In this document: one piece after another, positions 33,081-44,075 of the stretch
Layout of the letters: each line of letters begins with the position of its first letter
How positions within the stretch are numbered: the first letter of the stretch is position 1
Origin: Dryocosmus kuriphilus
Taxonomy: Eukaryota > Arthropoda > Insecta > Hymenoptera > Cynipidae
DNA: 64,000 nt
Assembly: GCA_038277395.1 (NCBI GenBank)
Contig: CM076191.1
Span: 180,590,552-180,654,551, forward strand
Reading direction: 5' to 3'
Notes under the pieces: generated by a model
Database searches by the model: none
The model's input: the letters and a program-made list of their open reading frames with translations, nothing else
What the model was told of the DNA's origin: nothing
Made by a program: the position numbers and the translations under genes

Positions 33081-35438
33081 TTTACATGGGTTTATAGTAC
33101 TCAGCGGTACATTTTAAAATAAAAATTTTGAAAAAACAAAAATATGAAATTTCTTTTTTTGGATTTGGAACCGAATTAGGAGGATTGTTGCCCTCCAGCA
33201 CAGAAAACCCAATGCATTTTTGGATCTTCTAGTACATAGTGAATAAATGTAACACAGAGCATAAATATTATATTCTTTTTTATAGAAAATAACTTTAAAA
33301 AATAACATTTTTAGGAAAAAATCTCGGAAACTTCAATGTCTAATAAAATTTTGATTATATTATAGCATAATGTTACTATATCGAAAGTTACCATAGTTGC
33401 TTAATTTAGATTTATAATTGCTTTTCCCTTTTTATTCAACTGGTTGCAAATAGATGTGAATTTGCAATGCACTTGTAATACATTTCTTCAGCTTTGATAC
33501 ACACTTTAGGCAAAATATTACGTGCAGATTGGTATTTTCTTGTTATCTTGCCTGACTCAGATTGATTATTATTATTAAGCAACCGTTAATCGTAATTGGA
33601 ATGATTCAACCCGTTCTCTTTTGTGCCAAATGAGCTGTTTTTTTTTTTCATTTTCGTTCGCGGATGTGCCTATAAGGCGTATCAGAAGTTCGAGCCTCGA
33701 CAGAGCTGTTGCAGATATTGCAATCGGTCGACTTCCGATGACCTGTTAAGTGCAACAGACTGTGGCAAAATAAATTAAGAAACTGTCACAAATGTTGGAA
33801 ATAAAGATTTACAATTTACTTGATCTACTATGGAACGCTAATTAAATTCGCAGCATGAAGTTACTTTCGTGTTTTTATTCTTGTTTTTTAAATTGGTTTT
33901 TGTCACAAGACACAGAATGACAGCTTATTGTCAGGTTAACGTTTTCATAATAAATGTCATGTTAAAGTTTTTGATAATAAATTTCATGTTGGCATGTCCA
34001 TAATAATAAATTAAAATTTGTGGTTTACATTATTCATGAGTGGTTTTTAGCGATGTTTTCAAGTGAACTATTGCAAAGCTCGTTTTATTATTTAAATTTT
34101 AGTAACACATATGAAAGCTTAAAATGAAATAATGTTCAATTGATAGTATATGAAATTCTTTCAGATCAATTTTAAGTCTTCGAAATAGTACAATAAAATT
34201 AAATCAATAATTGGAAACTAATATTTTTGAAAGAAATATATTTGAAGCAATCTTGTGCCAAAATCTAAGTCGACTTAGATGGTTTTTCTATACAGAATAT
34301 CGCAATTACAACTTTTTAATTTCAAGCCGGAGTGAGAAGTCAAGAATGATTTCAAATATCATAAAAGTTTTATGAATTTCCTCCTTTTAAATCTTTCAAG
34401 ACTACAAATTACTTGTCTAACTTGTTGATCAGCTTTCAGCTTGTAAGTTTTAAAAATTAAATTATTTCAAACTGGAATCATTTAAAATTAAAAGACTTTA
34501 AAAATGGTTTGGCCTTATTTTTAAATCTTTCAAAACTGTGTACTTTTAAAAAAAAAATTATATTTTATATTAAAAAATAAATGAAACCAATTCTTAGTTG
34601 CCTTAGTTAAATAATTAAATCAAACCTGAAATGTCTACAATTTTATTAATTTTAAATTTATATTACTACAATATTGTAGGTTTTCAATATTTCGAACTGA
34701 AAGCCTGAATGATTAAATTTGCTGATGTTGGTTTTTGTCGAAAGCCAATAGTTTTGCAATTTCAAGTTTAAAGCGCCTTAACAGTCAAAAAATGGATTTT
34801 AAATAACATTTTTCTAATAGCTTAAACAACTTTAATGTTAAATGTATCTTGTAAACTGATAAATCTAGAGAAGCATAGTTTTTTCGCCATTCAATTATTA
34901 TTTATTCGATATATTACCAACATTCATTAACTTTTGCTTCCTCATAGAGGAAGCTTTTTAAAATAATTTTTTATTGTCCAAACAATTGGTTTTCAGCAAG
35001 AAGTTGCAAAATTATGATATTTTCAGAGTCAAACAAGTTTCATAATAAATGTAAAGAATCAATGTATTTATTATAACAATTGTGTAGTTGTTTAAAAAAT
35101 CGTTGTGTGTGCACGTACGTTGAAAGCTGAAAATCAATTTCAAATCTACAAAACTGAAATTACGTTTTAAATTTGCGGCACAATATCAAAATTAAAAGTT
35201 ACTAATTTAATACTAATACATATTTGAAATTGAACTATTTCGCTATTGATAACTTCAAACTTAAAGCCTGCACAATTGACAAATTCCGAAAAAGCATTAA
35301 AACTGGATATTTTTTAAGTGCCTGTCCAATGTTCCAAGCCACTTTCCGAATTAAACTGTGAAAAAGTTTTAAAAATTTGCCTCAGAAATAAAGCCACGGA
35401 AGGACCAGTCATTCAAAATTAAATTATTTTAAAGATAA
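33081..35438 (+). other. Intron, AT-rich; one small GC-richer island
   Basis: Nothing gene-like overall. 33650-33780 is GC-richer with CCTATAAGGCG, GCCTCGACAGAGC and GGTCGACTTCCGATGACC; it could be a regulatory or cryptic promoter island. No long repeats recognised. Confidence 0.4.
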
Positions 35439-35440
35439 TA

Positions 35441-36763
35441 CGAGGCACGTCCAGAAAGTAAGTGTACTCAATTTATGTAGGCTTCAAAAAAAATTTATTA
35501 AAACAAAAGCATAGTTGGTTACACTTGTGCATATGTAAGTTATTTTTCGACATAGTCACCATCCCTCTCGATGCAAGTGGTGAGCCGCGGGATCAATTTT
35601 TTGATGCCTGCCCCGAAGAAGTCTCCCGCCAGCTCTTTCGCCCACTTCTCCACCTCCTCGTCCGTTAAAAACTTGTTTTCACCCATGTGCACCTTCAGGG
35701 AAGTGAAGAGATGGAAATCTGAAGGGGCCAGGTCAGGGGAATATGGGGGTTGGTTCAAAACGTCCCATCCAAAAGAGTCCAGGAGTTGCTTCGTGGCGTT
35801 GGCCGTGTGAGATTTGGCATTCTCATGCAGCAGGGAGACTCCCTTCGTCAGCATGACCCTCCTTTTATTCTGAATCGCGCTTTTCAATTCTTTCAGCGTC
35901 TTACAGTATCTTGCCGCATTGATGGTCTCCCCGTGAGGCAGATATTCAATCAAAATTATGCCTTTATGGTCCCAAAACACGGATGCCATGATTTTTTTTG
36001 GCTGAAATTGTGGTTTTGAATTCCTTGGCGGAGGGTGACAAGGTGTGGCGCCATTGTTGAGACTGCCTCTTAGTTTCAGGCGTGTAGTGGGCAACCCAAG
36101 TTTCGTCTCAAGTAACAATAGAGTAGAGAAAATCATCGCCTTCGCATTCGTAGCGCTGCAAAAAATCTTTGGAGCTCTGCACTCGATTCAACTTGTGCTG
36201 TTCTGTCAGCTGCTTTGGGACCCACCTCGCAGACAATTTCCGATATCCGAGAGATTCTGTGATTGTTTCGTGTAACAGGGATCTGTAAATTTGCGGAAAA
36301 ATCGCAGAAAGATCATCTAACGTCAATCTGCGATCGTCACGGACCGCAATCTCGATTTTTTCCACAAGTTCGTCAGTCGCAATTGAAGGTCTTCCGTTCC
36401 TCCGATCGTCATGCACGGAAGTACGGCCATTTTTAAATTCGCGACACCACTTGTACACACTCGTACGATTCATAGCTCCATTACCGTAAACAATTTTCAC
36501 CTCATTATAAATCTCAACTGGAGCTTTTCCCTTCACAACGAGGTAGCGAATGACGGCGCGAATTTCGCATTTGGCGGGAGACGAACGATCGACATTTTTC
36601 GCGAGAGATGCTACTGCGTCAAGAGTTTTCAACACACTAACCTCGGATTGGTCTCGTTTTGAAGGGGAGGGGTCAGGCTACGCGGCAGTGTTGCCAACAT
36701 GTCGAAAAAGTATTCCCTACAGCTGTGAGAGTACCAGTACACTATCTTTCTGGACGTGCCTCG
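35441..36763 (-). mobile_element. mariner transposon (1323 bp), full length but inactive
   Basis: TA at 35439-35440 and 36764-36765. Left end CGAGGCACGTCCAGAAAGTA; right end inverse (CTTTCTGGACGTGCCTCG). TIRs are about 28 bp with small mismatches. The length is typical for mariner. It is unrelated in end sequence to the copy at 13547. Inserted in the Schip1 intron in antisense orientation. Confidence 0.93.
35540..36635 (-). pseudogene. mariner transposase pseudogene (DD34D family, Asp-to-Glu)
   Basis: Translation starts MLKTLDAVASLAKNV at 36635. The N-terminal helix-turn-helix is clear (VIRYLVVKGKAPVEIYNEV, RTSVYKWCREFKNGRTSVHD, GRPS). Catalytic motifs: DETW, HENAKSHTA and YSPDLAPSDF, with 34 residues between the second and third positions. 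Three defects: TGA at 36108-36110 where GDETW should have Gly, a frameshift in a homopolymer near 35993-36000, and Glu replacing the second catalytic Asp (35822-35824). The C-terminal end (LTTCIERDGDYVEK) is normal for mariner. It cannot make active transposase. Confidence 0.9.
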
Positions 36764-36833
36764 TATTCTAGACATAACATTTCAAAAACTCAATGCCTCT
36801 CAAATTTTTTTTTTTTTTGAGTGATTAAATTGT

Positions 36834-37625
36834 ACAATTTAAGGTAATAATGTAGATAAGGGGCTTTTCCGAATTTGGATTTTTTCACTCCGTTTTTTTT
36901 TTTAAAGTTTTATTTTAGAACCAAAATAAACAATCAGCCTGCGGAGGTCGAGAAAATTTATTATTTTAATTAATTTGTATGAAAATCAGTAAAATTTTCA
37001 GCTAATAAATTGGTCGTCTTCAATTCATGGTTTATTACTTACTTTTTTAAATTAAATTGTTTATTAATTGATAAATTACTTACACAGATAAATTTAACAA
37101 ACGACATTGGAAAGGGAGTAAGATGCGACCTGAAGTCGGAAACCCCCTCGACGCGGAGGTGTTTCCGAGTTTGGGGCGCATCTTATCCCCTTTCCAATGT
37201 CGTTTGTTGTACTAATCTTTGATCTATTTGAAAAATAGTTGTTATTAAGTTGGTTGACATGGTATTTTTTTGGTAGATATGGTAATGAAGTATTATTTAT
37301 GCTATATAGCAACTTTTTTTTATTTCTAAAATTCCATTCTGGTCTTTTTTTGTTTACTACGTAAAAAAAAAGTATGTTTTAGTGCAGAAGTGAAGAATTT
37401 ATTAAAACAGCGTAGAATTATTTCCATAGAATTGTACTTTTGCACGTAACCTCAAAATTTTCAACTTTTTTCCTAAAAATAAGAAAAGTACATAACTTTT
37501 TCGAGCTCCGCAGGCTGATTGTTTATTTTAGTGCTAAAATAAAGCTTTTTACAAAAAAAAAAAGGAGTGAAAAAGTTCAAATTCGGAAAAGTCCCTTATC
37601 TACATAATTACCCAATTTAAAATTG
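36834..37625. mobile_element. Foldback element with ~130 bp TIRs and a central palindrome
   Basis: The left arm (CAATTTAAGGTAATAATGTA, then GATAAGGGG, CCGAATTTGGATTTTTTCAC, AATCAGCCTGCGGAG) returns inverted on the right (CTCCGCAGGCTGATTG, TTCAAATTCGGAAAAG, CCTTATCTACATAATTACCC). The centre contains the separate hairpin described at 37093-37209. No transposase. Arms are well preserved, suggesting fairly recent insertion. Confidence 0.85.
37093..37209. repeat. ~115 bp imperfect palindrome (hairpin)
   Basis: AACAAACGACATTGGAAAGG, then GAGTAAGATGCGACC, is mirrored by GGCGCATCTTATCC and CCTTTCCAATGTCGTTTGTT, with CCCCCTCGACGCGGAGG near the tip. It is GC-richer than the surrounding element and may be an independent insertion or the element's hairpin core. 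Confidence 0.75.
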
Positions 37626-37632
37626 GAATCAT

Positions 37633-38976
37633 AGTAATCTTGTTTTATATTTGTATATTACACTGTAAAAAAAGTTGGTGTAATTTTACATTGTGCCCAG
37701 GGTTGTCCAGTGACACGTCACTCGAGGTTTCTTACCTATTATACGTCAAAAATGTATTACACTTAAAAAAACATGTATAAAGCGTATGAAACATAATCAA
37801 CCGCACAAAGATGGCGGACCTGTAAACAGCATAATAATATAAATTCACTTTTTTGAATTACGTGAAGCCTTTTATGCTGAACCTTAATTATAAATTTTGT
37901 GATTAAATTGTAGTGTAATATTTTAATTATGTAATAATTAAAAGAAAAAGTAAAAATTAAAAATGGTGCGAAAGAAAAGTAATTCCAGGATTCTAAATAT
38001 TCTATATGGAAAACTAGAGGTAATACATTGTAATTTTCAAATATGATGCACGTAAATATTATAACTGATAGTAATGATAACCAAGAGCTTTTTACAGTAT
38101 ACTATAATGGGCAATGCAATGTTTCCAGCGTGCTATTGTGCTCATGTAATATTGCTATCCAAGAAGAAAGAACAGATTGGAAAATTTTGAATCGTTCTAA
38201 AGTCTTCATGAATCCGTTTTCTTAAAAGGCGATGACACCGATTAAATATAAAACTGCTAAATCGAAAAACAGTTATTCCAATCGGTTACTATGCATAGGA
38301 GTGGTGAATTTGCATAATCCGATTCACACATTAATGTGCGGCTCCCCCTCCTCCCACCGACTATGAGTCCTGACACTCCTAACCTGAAATTGCATTAGAA
38401 AAACAGAAAATCCTCGTAGATTTTTTGTGCATGTGAAAATAGATCACTATCGATTTTGCGCGACCAAAACGAAGCAATAGTGCCACCCTGTTGAAACAAA
38501 ATGTCAGAGCAAATTCAGTCACTTTTAAGGTATTATTTGAAAGATTTCGTGTCTAGAGAATGTCTGGTCCTTTTTAGGGTCGTTTATATATCGCTTCATA
38601 GCGATTGCAAAACTGCAATCGACAAAATGTCTTTAAAAGCCATAAAAGCTTTGCATCAGTGATTTCAAACGATTCATATGCCCTCTTACTAATCGGAAAT
38701 TTCCTGCTGAAAATATTTGGGTTTAGTCATTCCGATTCAAAGTTATAAAACAAAACTTCATTCAATGAGGATTCGCCGATTCACAAAAGGCTACCGAGCT
38801 GACCGATTCAAATGCTGCAAAACGATTGAGCGGCCATCGTGTGAATCTGATTCATCACAATGTGTGTTCTATCGTTTTTTTGTTCCTGGGATAGTATTAA
38901 GTAATTTTAATATAAAAATTAGTAAATAAATTCCGCACTGATGTCGAACACTAAGGAGAATTCTGACTAACGATAG
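37633..38976 (+). other. Intron, nothing firm
   Basis: No reliable ORF or TIR. It contains CACAAAGATGGCGGACCTG at about 37804, which may be chance. It ends at TGACTAACGATAG, a branch-point-like plus acceptor sequence with a poor pyrimidine tract. Confidence 0.4.
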
Positions 38977-39137
38977 CACTTTTTGATGCACTCTATACTA
39001 AGGAAGACGAACGGGTTGCTGAAGTAGTGGAAGCGGTTGCAGCGGGTCGCGAACTGCAATCTAGAAATTGTAATAAAGAAGATTTACTCGAACGCTTTGA
39101 CAGACTCGTCCGAGGAGACTGGAGCGATTCCTCTGAG
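38977..39137 (+). CDS. Schip1: Schip1 exon, alternative b (mutually exclusive with 11352-11449)
   Basis: The 161 bp exon lies between CTAACGATAG and CTCTGAG|GTGTGAGAA. It enters in phase 1 and leaves in phase 0, exactly like 11352-11449. The 53-codon frame (LFDALYTKEDERVAEVVEAV, AAGRELQSRNCNKEDLLERF, DRLVRGDWSDSSE) has markedly higher GC and protein-like codon use than its AT-rich flanks. The only exon in the window that can feed it in frame is 10526-10991. Joining it after 11352-11449 would create a stop within about 17 codons. It lies just 152 bp before the constitutive exon at 39290. Splice signals are weaker than those of alternative a, so a minor isoform or a lineage-specific exon is possible. 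Confidence 0.6.
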
Positions 39138-39289
39138 GTGTGAGAATTATCTCCAGAGTTAGTTACGAAATTATTAATGAAAAAAACTCGGCATTTATTA
39201 AATGCATGCTAGCGCCAGAAAAATTGAATTCAGAATCAATATAACCTCACTTACTTATACTATTGTTTTCTTCTTCTTCTTTTATCCAG
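39138..39289 (+). other. Schip1: Short intron of Schip1
   Basis: 152 bp, GTGTGAGAA to a strong pyrimidine-rich acceptor TTCTTCTTCTTTTATCCAG. Confidence 0.65.
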
Positions 39290-39401
39290 AGGAGAAATGA
39301 CAGAGAAGAAATTAGAAGAAGGCTCGCTATGGGGCCAGAGGCAGACGATATTAGAACCGAGAGGGGCAGGAAACCTAGTCTTCACACTCGACTTCAAAGT
39401 G
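39290..39401 (+). CDS. Schip1: Schip1 conserved exon (RLQSG end)
   Basis: The 112 bp exon (phase 0 in, phase 1 out) encodes RRNDREEIRRRLAMGPEADD, then IRTERGRKPSLHTRLQS and the first base of Gly; donor G|GTTTGTAG. It matches the vertebrate SCHIP1 order: NERESIRQKLALG, a variable spacer, then KPSLSSRLQSG. The next exon continues with GMNLQICF. This conserved block anchors the whole gene identification. The acceptor is strong, so the exon is probably shared by all isoforms. Confidence 0.9.
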
Positions 39402-39599
39402 GTTTGTAGATTTTTATACACCTATCATACTGGGTCATTTTGAAGATTTTTTAAAAACTTTTTACCAAATCTATTTCAAGTCAGACAGGTAGGTAAACTT
39501 CAAGTCATAGAATCTCTTGGGATTTGCATAAAATCTACTTTTCATGTTTTCAAAATTGAACCGGGAAAATAAAGTCGAATTTAATAGAATTCTTAAAAT
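39402..39599 (+). other. Intron, nothing recognised
   Basis: Short stretch of Schip1 intron before the ATTCC/AAATCC repeat array. Confidence 0.5.
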
Positions 39600-39931
39600 T
39601 CCAAAGCATTTTCAAGTATTCCTAAGTATTCACCAATATTCCTAAGTATTCTCAAATGTTCACTCATATTTCTACATATTCGAAATATTCCGTGATTTGC
39701 ATTTAAATATATTCCGAAATATTCCTACGTATTCCTATAGAATCTCTTGATCTTGTAATAATCCTGGAAACAACTTGTAAAAAATTCCCCTAAAATCTTT
39801 GAAATTCCCTTAAATTTTGTGTTTTTTAAATACTTTGATATCTTTAGAAACCCGTAAATCTTCTAATATTCCTTCATATTTTTCTAATCCGTCAAAACCA
39901 TTTGAAACCCTTAGAAATCGCTTGAAATATT
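39600..39931. repeat. ATTCC repeats and start of an AAATCCTTT array
   Basis: 39600-39740 is TATTCCGAAATATTCC-type repeat closely matching 30690-30860 (including CGTGATTTGCATTTAAATAT). It is followed by AAATCTTTGAAATTCCCTTA-type array. The array is interrupted by the PLE at 39932 and resumes at 42225. Confidence 0.75.
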
Positions 39932-39981
39932 GAAGAAGACAACGCATCCAGACAATTTTTCAGTTTAAGATATTTAATAAC

Positions 39982-40012
39982 GTTTCGTTGCTCAGCCGAG
40001 CAACCTCATCAG
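39982..40012 (-). ncRNA. Hammerhead ribozyme core (left arm of PLE)
   Basis: Minus strand: TAAT-CTGATGAG, stem II GTTGCTC / GAGCAAC with a GGCT loop region, GAAAC, then GTT and ATTA. TAAT and ATTA can form stem I. Stem III is the palindromic AACGTT, as expected for a dimeric PLE hammerhead. Confidence 0.87.
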
Positions 40013-40916
40013 ATTAGTACAAAACTGAGAAATTACATATTTGATTAGTAAGGATATTTTTAAGCGGAGAAGAACATTTTTAGAGGAACTTACCGAAAAG
40101 TTATGAATAGTTGAAGGTTGACATTATGTATTTGAAGGATGTTTTTTTTTATTTTACAAAAAATGTTGGAAAACATAAGAAAAACAGAGGGTTTTTTTGG
40201 TACTCAGCATCCTCACTAGAAAACAATGGAAAGGAGGTTAGAAAGGTTGATGCAATTGAAGTGAATTGTTGAAATTGTGAAGGTTTATTTATATACAGGG
40301 AGTCTAAATGTAGTAGGACAAGTATTTAATTAATTTAAAAGGTGAGAATGGTATTTTAAAAGTTTTTTATAAAAATTTGGAATGTTACAAACGTGAAAAG
40401 AATGCAATGTAAAGTATGAACAGGTAGAACGGTTCAATTACGAATAAGGGTTATGAAAACGGAATTTATACGTAATGTGATAATATGAATATTATTTATA
40501 TATAATATGTTCAGTGAATGAATTTAATGTAGAAGGGTCAGAATTCATGTCTGTATTAAGAATTTAGAGGACTGTGAAGGTATAATAAAAATTTGAATTG
40601 GAATTATTTTGGAGGTTAGAATTAGAATGTTTTATAAAATTTAAGAATTTAGAATTGAATAATTTTTAAATACCTTGAGTAGTAGTGATGAAGTAAAATT
40701 ATTCATTAACCTTTGAGGAAACATAGTTAATAATTGTTGAAAGTAATTGATAAAAATTTCTTTGATTGGAGAGGTACAAAAGCCATGGTGAAGGATGCTG
40801 AGCAGCTGAGTACTGACGGGATGGAAAGTTTTTTGGAAGAGGAGGAATTTAAATTGAAGGAAAGGCGCTAATTTTTAAAAATTGAATATATAGTGTTGCG
40901 ATAATGAGGATAAAAT

Positions 40917-41622
40917 TCAATTAGTAATGTTATTTAAAACAGAGTTGTAAGCAGGGTTGTAAAATTGGAGATCTGTAATTTTATTTAAAACATTATCACC
41001 TTTCTTCTTAATGTACAACATTTCAACGAAGGTTCTTTTATAATAATTTGATTCTTTGTGTAGAATTTTTATGTCGTCCCATTTGATAGAAGATGGATCG
41101 CTATCATGGTTTGAATGAACATGCTTGGCAATTTCTTTATGGTTTTTGATGCAATGTTGAATATTTCTCTTGTGTTCGTTTCTTCTAGTTTCTAAGGATC
41201 TTTTAGTGTGGCCTATATAGGACATCCCACAAACACAATCTAATTCATAAACAACATTGCATTGATCGAGTTTGTTTAAAGGGTCTTTTCCAAGTTTTAT
41301 AAAAAGGTCAAATTTTGAGTCAATTTTGAAAATAGTGTCTATGTTGAAATTGGAAAAAAGTCTGCGAATTTGGTACGAGATATCTGGGTAAAAATTGAAG
41401 GAAACAATTGTTTTGTCAATCAATTGATTGATTTTATTATCATTTGTATTTGAAGAAATTTGATCTATTATTAATCTGGAAAAGTCTGTGTCTAATATGT
41501 TTTTCAATAAAAGAAATGGGATAATTGTTATATTCTAGAGTTTTTTTAACAAATAGGATGTTATCATGGTGAAAATATTGTTCAGAGAGGAGGATCACAT
41601 TGCGTATAAATTCCGTTTTCAT
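40917..41622 (-). pseudogene. PLE C-terminal region: linker plus GIY-YIG endonuclease (frameshifted)
   Basis: From 41622 the frame reads FIRNVILLSEQYFHHDNILF and NNYPISFIEKHI, the post-RT linker of PLEs. After a frameshift near 41500 the frame continues to the end: IDTIFKIDSKFDLFIKLGKD, then CNVVYELDCVCGMSYIGHTK (GIY = VVY, YIG present, CxC), RSLETRRNEHKRN with catalytic Arg, and YYKRTFVEMLYIKKKGDNVL with the metal-binding Glu. The endonuclease domain is complete and open. RT is absent, so mobilisation would need another PLE. The same layout is seen in the other PLE copies. Confidence 0.85.
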
Positions 41623-42060
41623 AACCCTTATTCATAATTGAACCGTTCTACCTGTTCATACTTTACATTGCATTCTTTTCACGTTTATAACATTCCAAAT
41701 TTTTATAAAAAACTTTTAAAATGCCATTTTCACCATCTAAATTAATTAAATACTTATCCTACTACATTTAGACTCTCTTTATATAAATAAACCTTCACAA
41801 TTTCAACAATTCACTTCAATTGCATCAACCATTCTAACCTCCTTTCCATTGTTTTCTAGTGAGGATGCTGAGTACCAAAAAAACCTCTGTTTTTCTTATG
41901 TTTTCCAAAATTTTTTGTAAAATAAAAAAACATCCTTCAAATACATAATATCAACCTTCAACTATTCATAACCTTTCGGTAAGTTCCTCACAAAAATGTT
42001 CTTCTCCGCTTAAAAATATCCTTACTAATCAAATATGTAATTTCTCAGTTTTGTACTAAT

Positions 42061-42091
42061 CTGATGAGGTTGCTCGGCCGAGCAACGAAAC
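42061..42091 (+). ncRNA. Hammerhead ribozyme core (right arm of PLE)
   Basis: CTGATGAG, 7 bp stem II GTTGCTC / GAGCAAC closing a GGCC loop, GAAAC, then GTTATTA, with TAAT just before the core to pair as stem I. One base differs from the left-arm copy, in the loop. Confidence 0.87.
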
Positions 42092-42224
42092 GTTATTAAA
42101 TATCTTAAACTGAAAAATTGTCTGGATGCGTTGTCTTCTTCAATACCTCATTAACTTTCCCGGACGCTAAACCAATATTGAGGATTCCACATCTTTCCTC
42201 TTCGCTCAATTCGCTTGAAATATT

Positions 42225-44075
42225 TTTATTTCTTCCGGAACGCCTTGAAATCTTTTTAAATCCCTTAAAATCAATAATATTCTTGAAAATCCTAAGAAAT
42301 TCTTTAAATAATGTAACATTTTTTAACTTTGGAATCGCTGAAAATCTTGTTTCTTTGAAATCCTTGAAATTTCCTTGAACCTTTTTAATTTCCTTTAAAA
42401 AAAACTTTAGATTTCTCGCAGGTGCTACAAAATTCCTTGATCTTGTGCAATCCTTTCAAATTCTTCGAAATTTTTTTTAATCCGTTAAAATCTCTAGGAA
42501 TACCTTAAATTCTTTTAAATTCTTAGAAAATTCCTTAAAATCCCTTGGAATCTTTAAAAATTCAAAATTTTTAAAATCCCTTTAAATTCTCATAAATAAC
42601 TTGAAAGTTGAAATATTTTAATTTCTACTGGAATCCTTTGAAGTCTTCTTAAAACCTTTAAAATCAATAATGTCCTTAAAAATCCTACAAATTCCTTTAA
42701 ATCTTGTAAAATTCCCTTAAATTTTTTTAACGTTGGGTTCCTTAAAAATCTTCTTTCCTTGAAATCTTTCAAGTTTACTTGAAATTTTTTTAATTCCTTA
42801 AAAACTTTGCAATTCTGAGAGATCCTACAAAATCCTTTGAAATCTTTTTAAAAAATCCCTCTAAAATCTTTGAAATTCTTAGAAATCTTTAAATCTTCTG
42901 AAACTCTTTGAAATGTTTTTAATCTATTGAAATGCCTACAAATACCCTAGAGTGTTTTAAAATCCTACAAAATTCTTTAAAACCCTTGGAATCTTTAAAA
43001 TTTCTACAAAATTCTTTTAAGCTTGAAGTGCTTACAAATCACTTGAAATCTTTTAAAATCCCTTAAAGTCAATAATATCCTTGAAAATCATATGCAATCC
43101 TTTAAATAATGTAAATTTTCATTAAAAATTTTTTAACCTTGATATCACTGAAAATCTTATCTTCACGAAATTCTTCAAATTTACTTGAAATTTGTTTAAT
43201 TCCTTAAAAACTTTGAAATCGTCGGAGATTCTGTAAAATCTCTTAATCTTATGAAATCCTTTGAAGCCTCTCATAAAAATTTCCCCTAAAATCTTTGAAA
43301 TTCTTTGAAATTCACTTAAATTTTATGTTTTCGAAATTCTTGAAAATCTTTAGAAATCTTCAAGTCTTCTGAAATTCCTTGAAGTCTTTATAATCCGTTG
43401 AAATCCCTAGAGATTTCTTGGAATCTTTTTAAACCCAACAAAATTATTTAAAATCCCTTGGAATCTTTAAAATTCCAACAAATTCTTTAAAATCCCTTGA
43501 AATCCTTACAAATCACTGGAAATATTTTAATTTCTTCTCGAATCCCTTGAAATATTTTTAAATCCTCAAAATGAATAATTTCCTTAAAAATCCTATGAAG
43601 TCCTTTGAATCTTGCAAAATCCTACAAAATTTTTGAACTTTGGATTCATTACAAATCTTTTTTTTTAATCTTTCAAATTTCCTTAAAAATTTTTTAATTC
43701 CTTAAAAACTTGAAATCCTCAGAGATCCTATAAAATCTCTTCATACTGTTAAAAGTCCTTTGAAATCTCTTGTAAAAAAATCCACTAAAATCTTTGAAAT
43801 TCCTTTAAATTGTGTATTTTCGAAATTCTTTAAAATCTTTAGAAACCTTTCAATCTTCTGATATTCATTGAATTTTTTAAAGCTATTGAAATCCCCATAA
43901 ATCCTTCAGAATGTTTTAAAATCCTGCAGAATTTTTAAAAATACCTTGAAGTCTTACAAATTACTTAAAATATTTTTATTTCTTCTGGAATCCTTTGAAA
44001 TCTTTCTAAATTCCTTAAAATAAATAATATCCTTGAAAATCCTATGAAATCCTTCAAATCTTTTGACCAACACAT
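42225..44075. repeat. AAATCCTTT array with ~390-500 bp higher-order repeat
   Basis: A degenerate array of AAATCCCTTGAAATCTTTT-like motifs. The landmark AATCAATAATNTCCTT (with variants) recurs near 42267, 42660, 43065, 43567 and 44016, and a TCTTGTTTCTTTGAAATCCT-type landmark recurs with similar spacing. It is the same family as 30870-32340. Length about 1.85 kb after the PLE interruption. Confidence 0.8.

Larger units (their letters stand above)
39918..42224 (-). mobile_element. RT-less Penelope-like element with 545 bp inverted arms and 14 bp target duplication
   Basis: TCGCTTGAAATATT is duplicated at 39918-39931 and 42211-42224. The body is 39932-42210. The left arm (to about 40480) and right arm (about 41595-42146) are near-identical inverted copies, each with a hammerhead core. 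The right end carries 64 extra bases. Between the arms only the PLE linker and a GIY-YIG domain remain on the minus strand. The duplicated motif fits the surrounding array, so the insertion site is certain. Confidence 0.92.
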
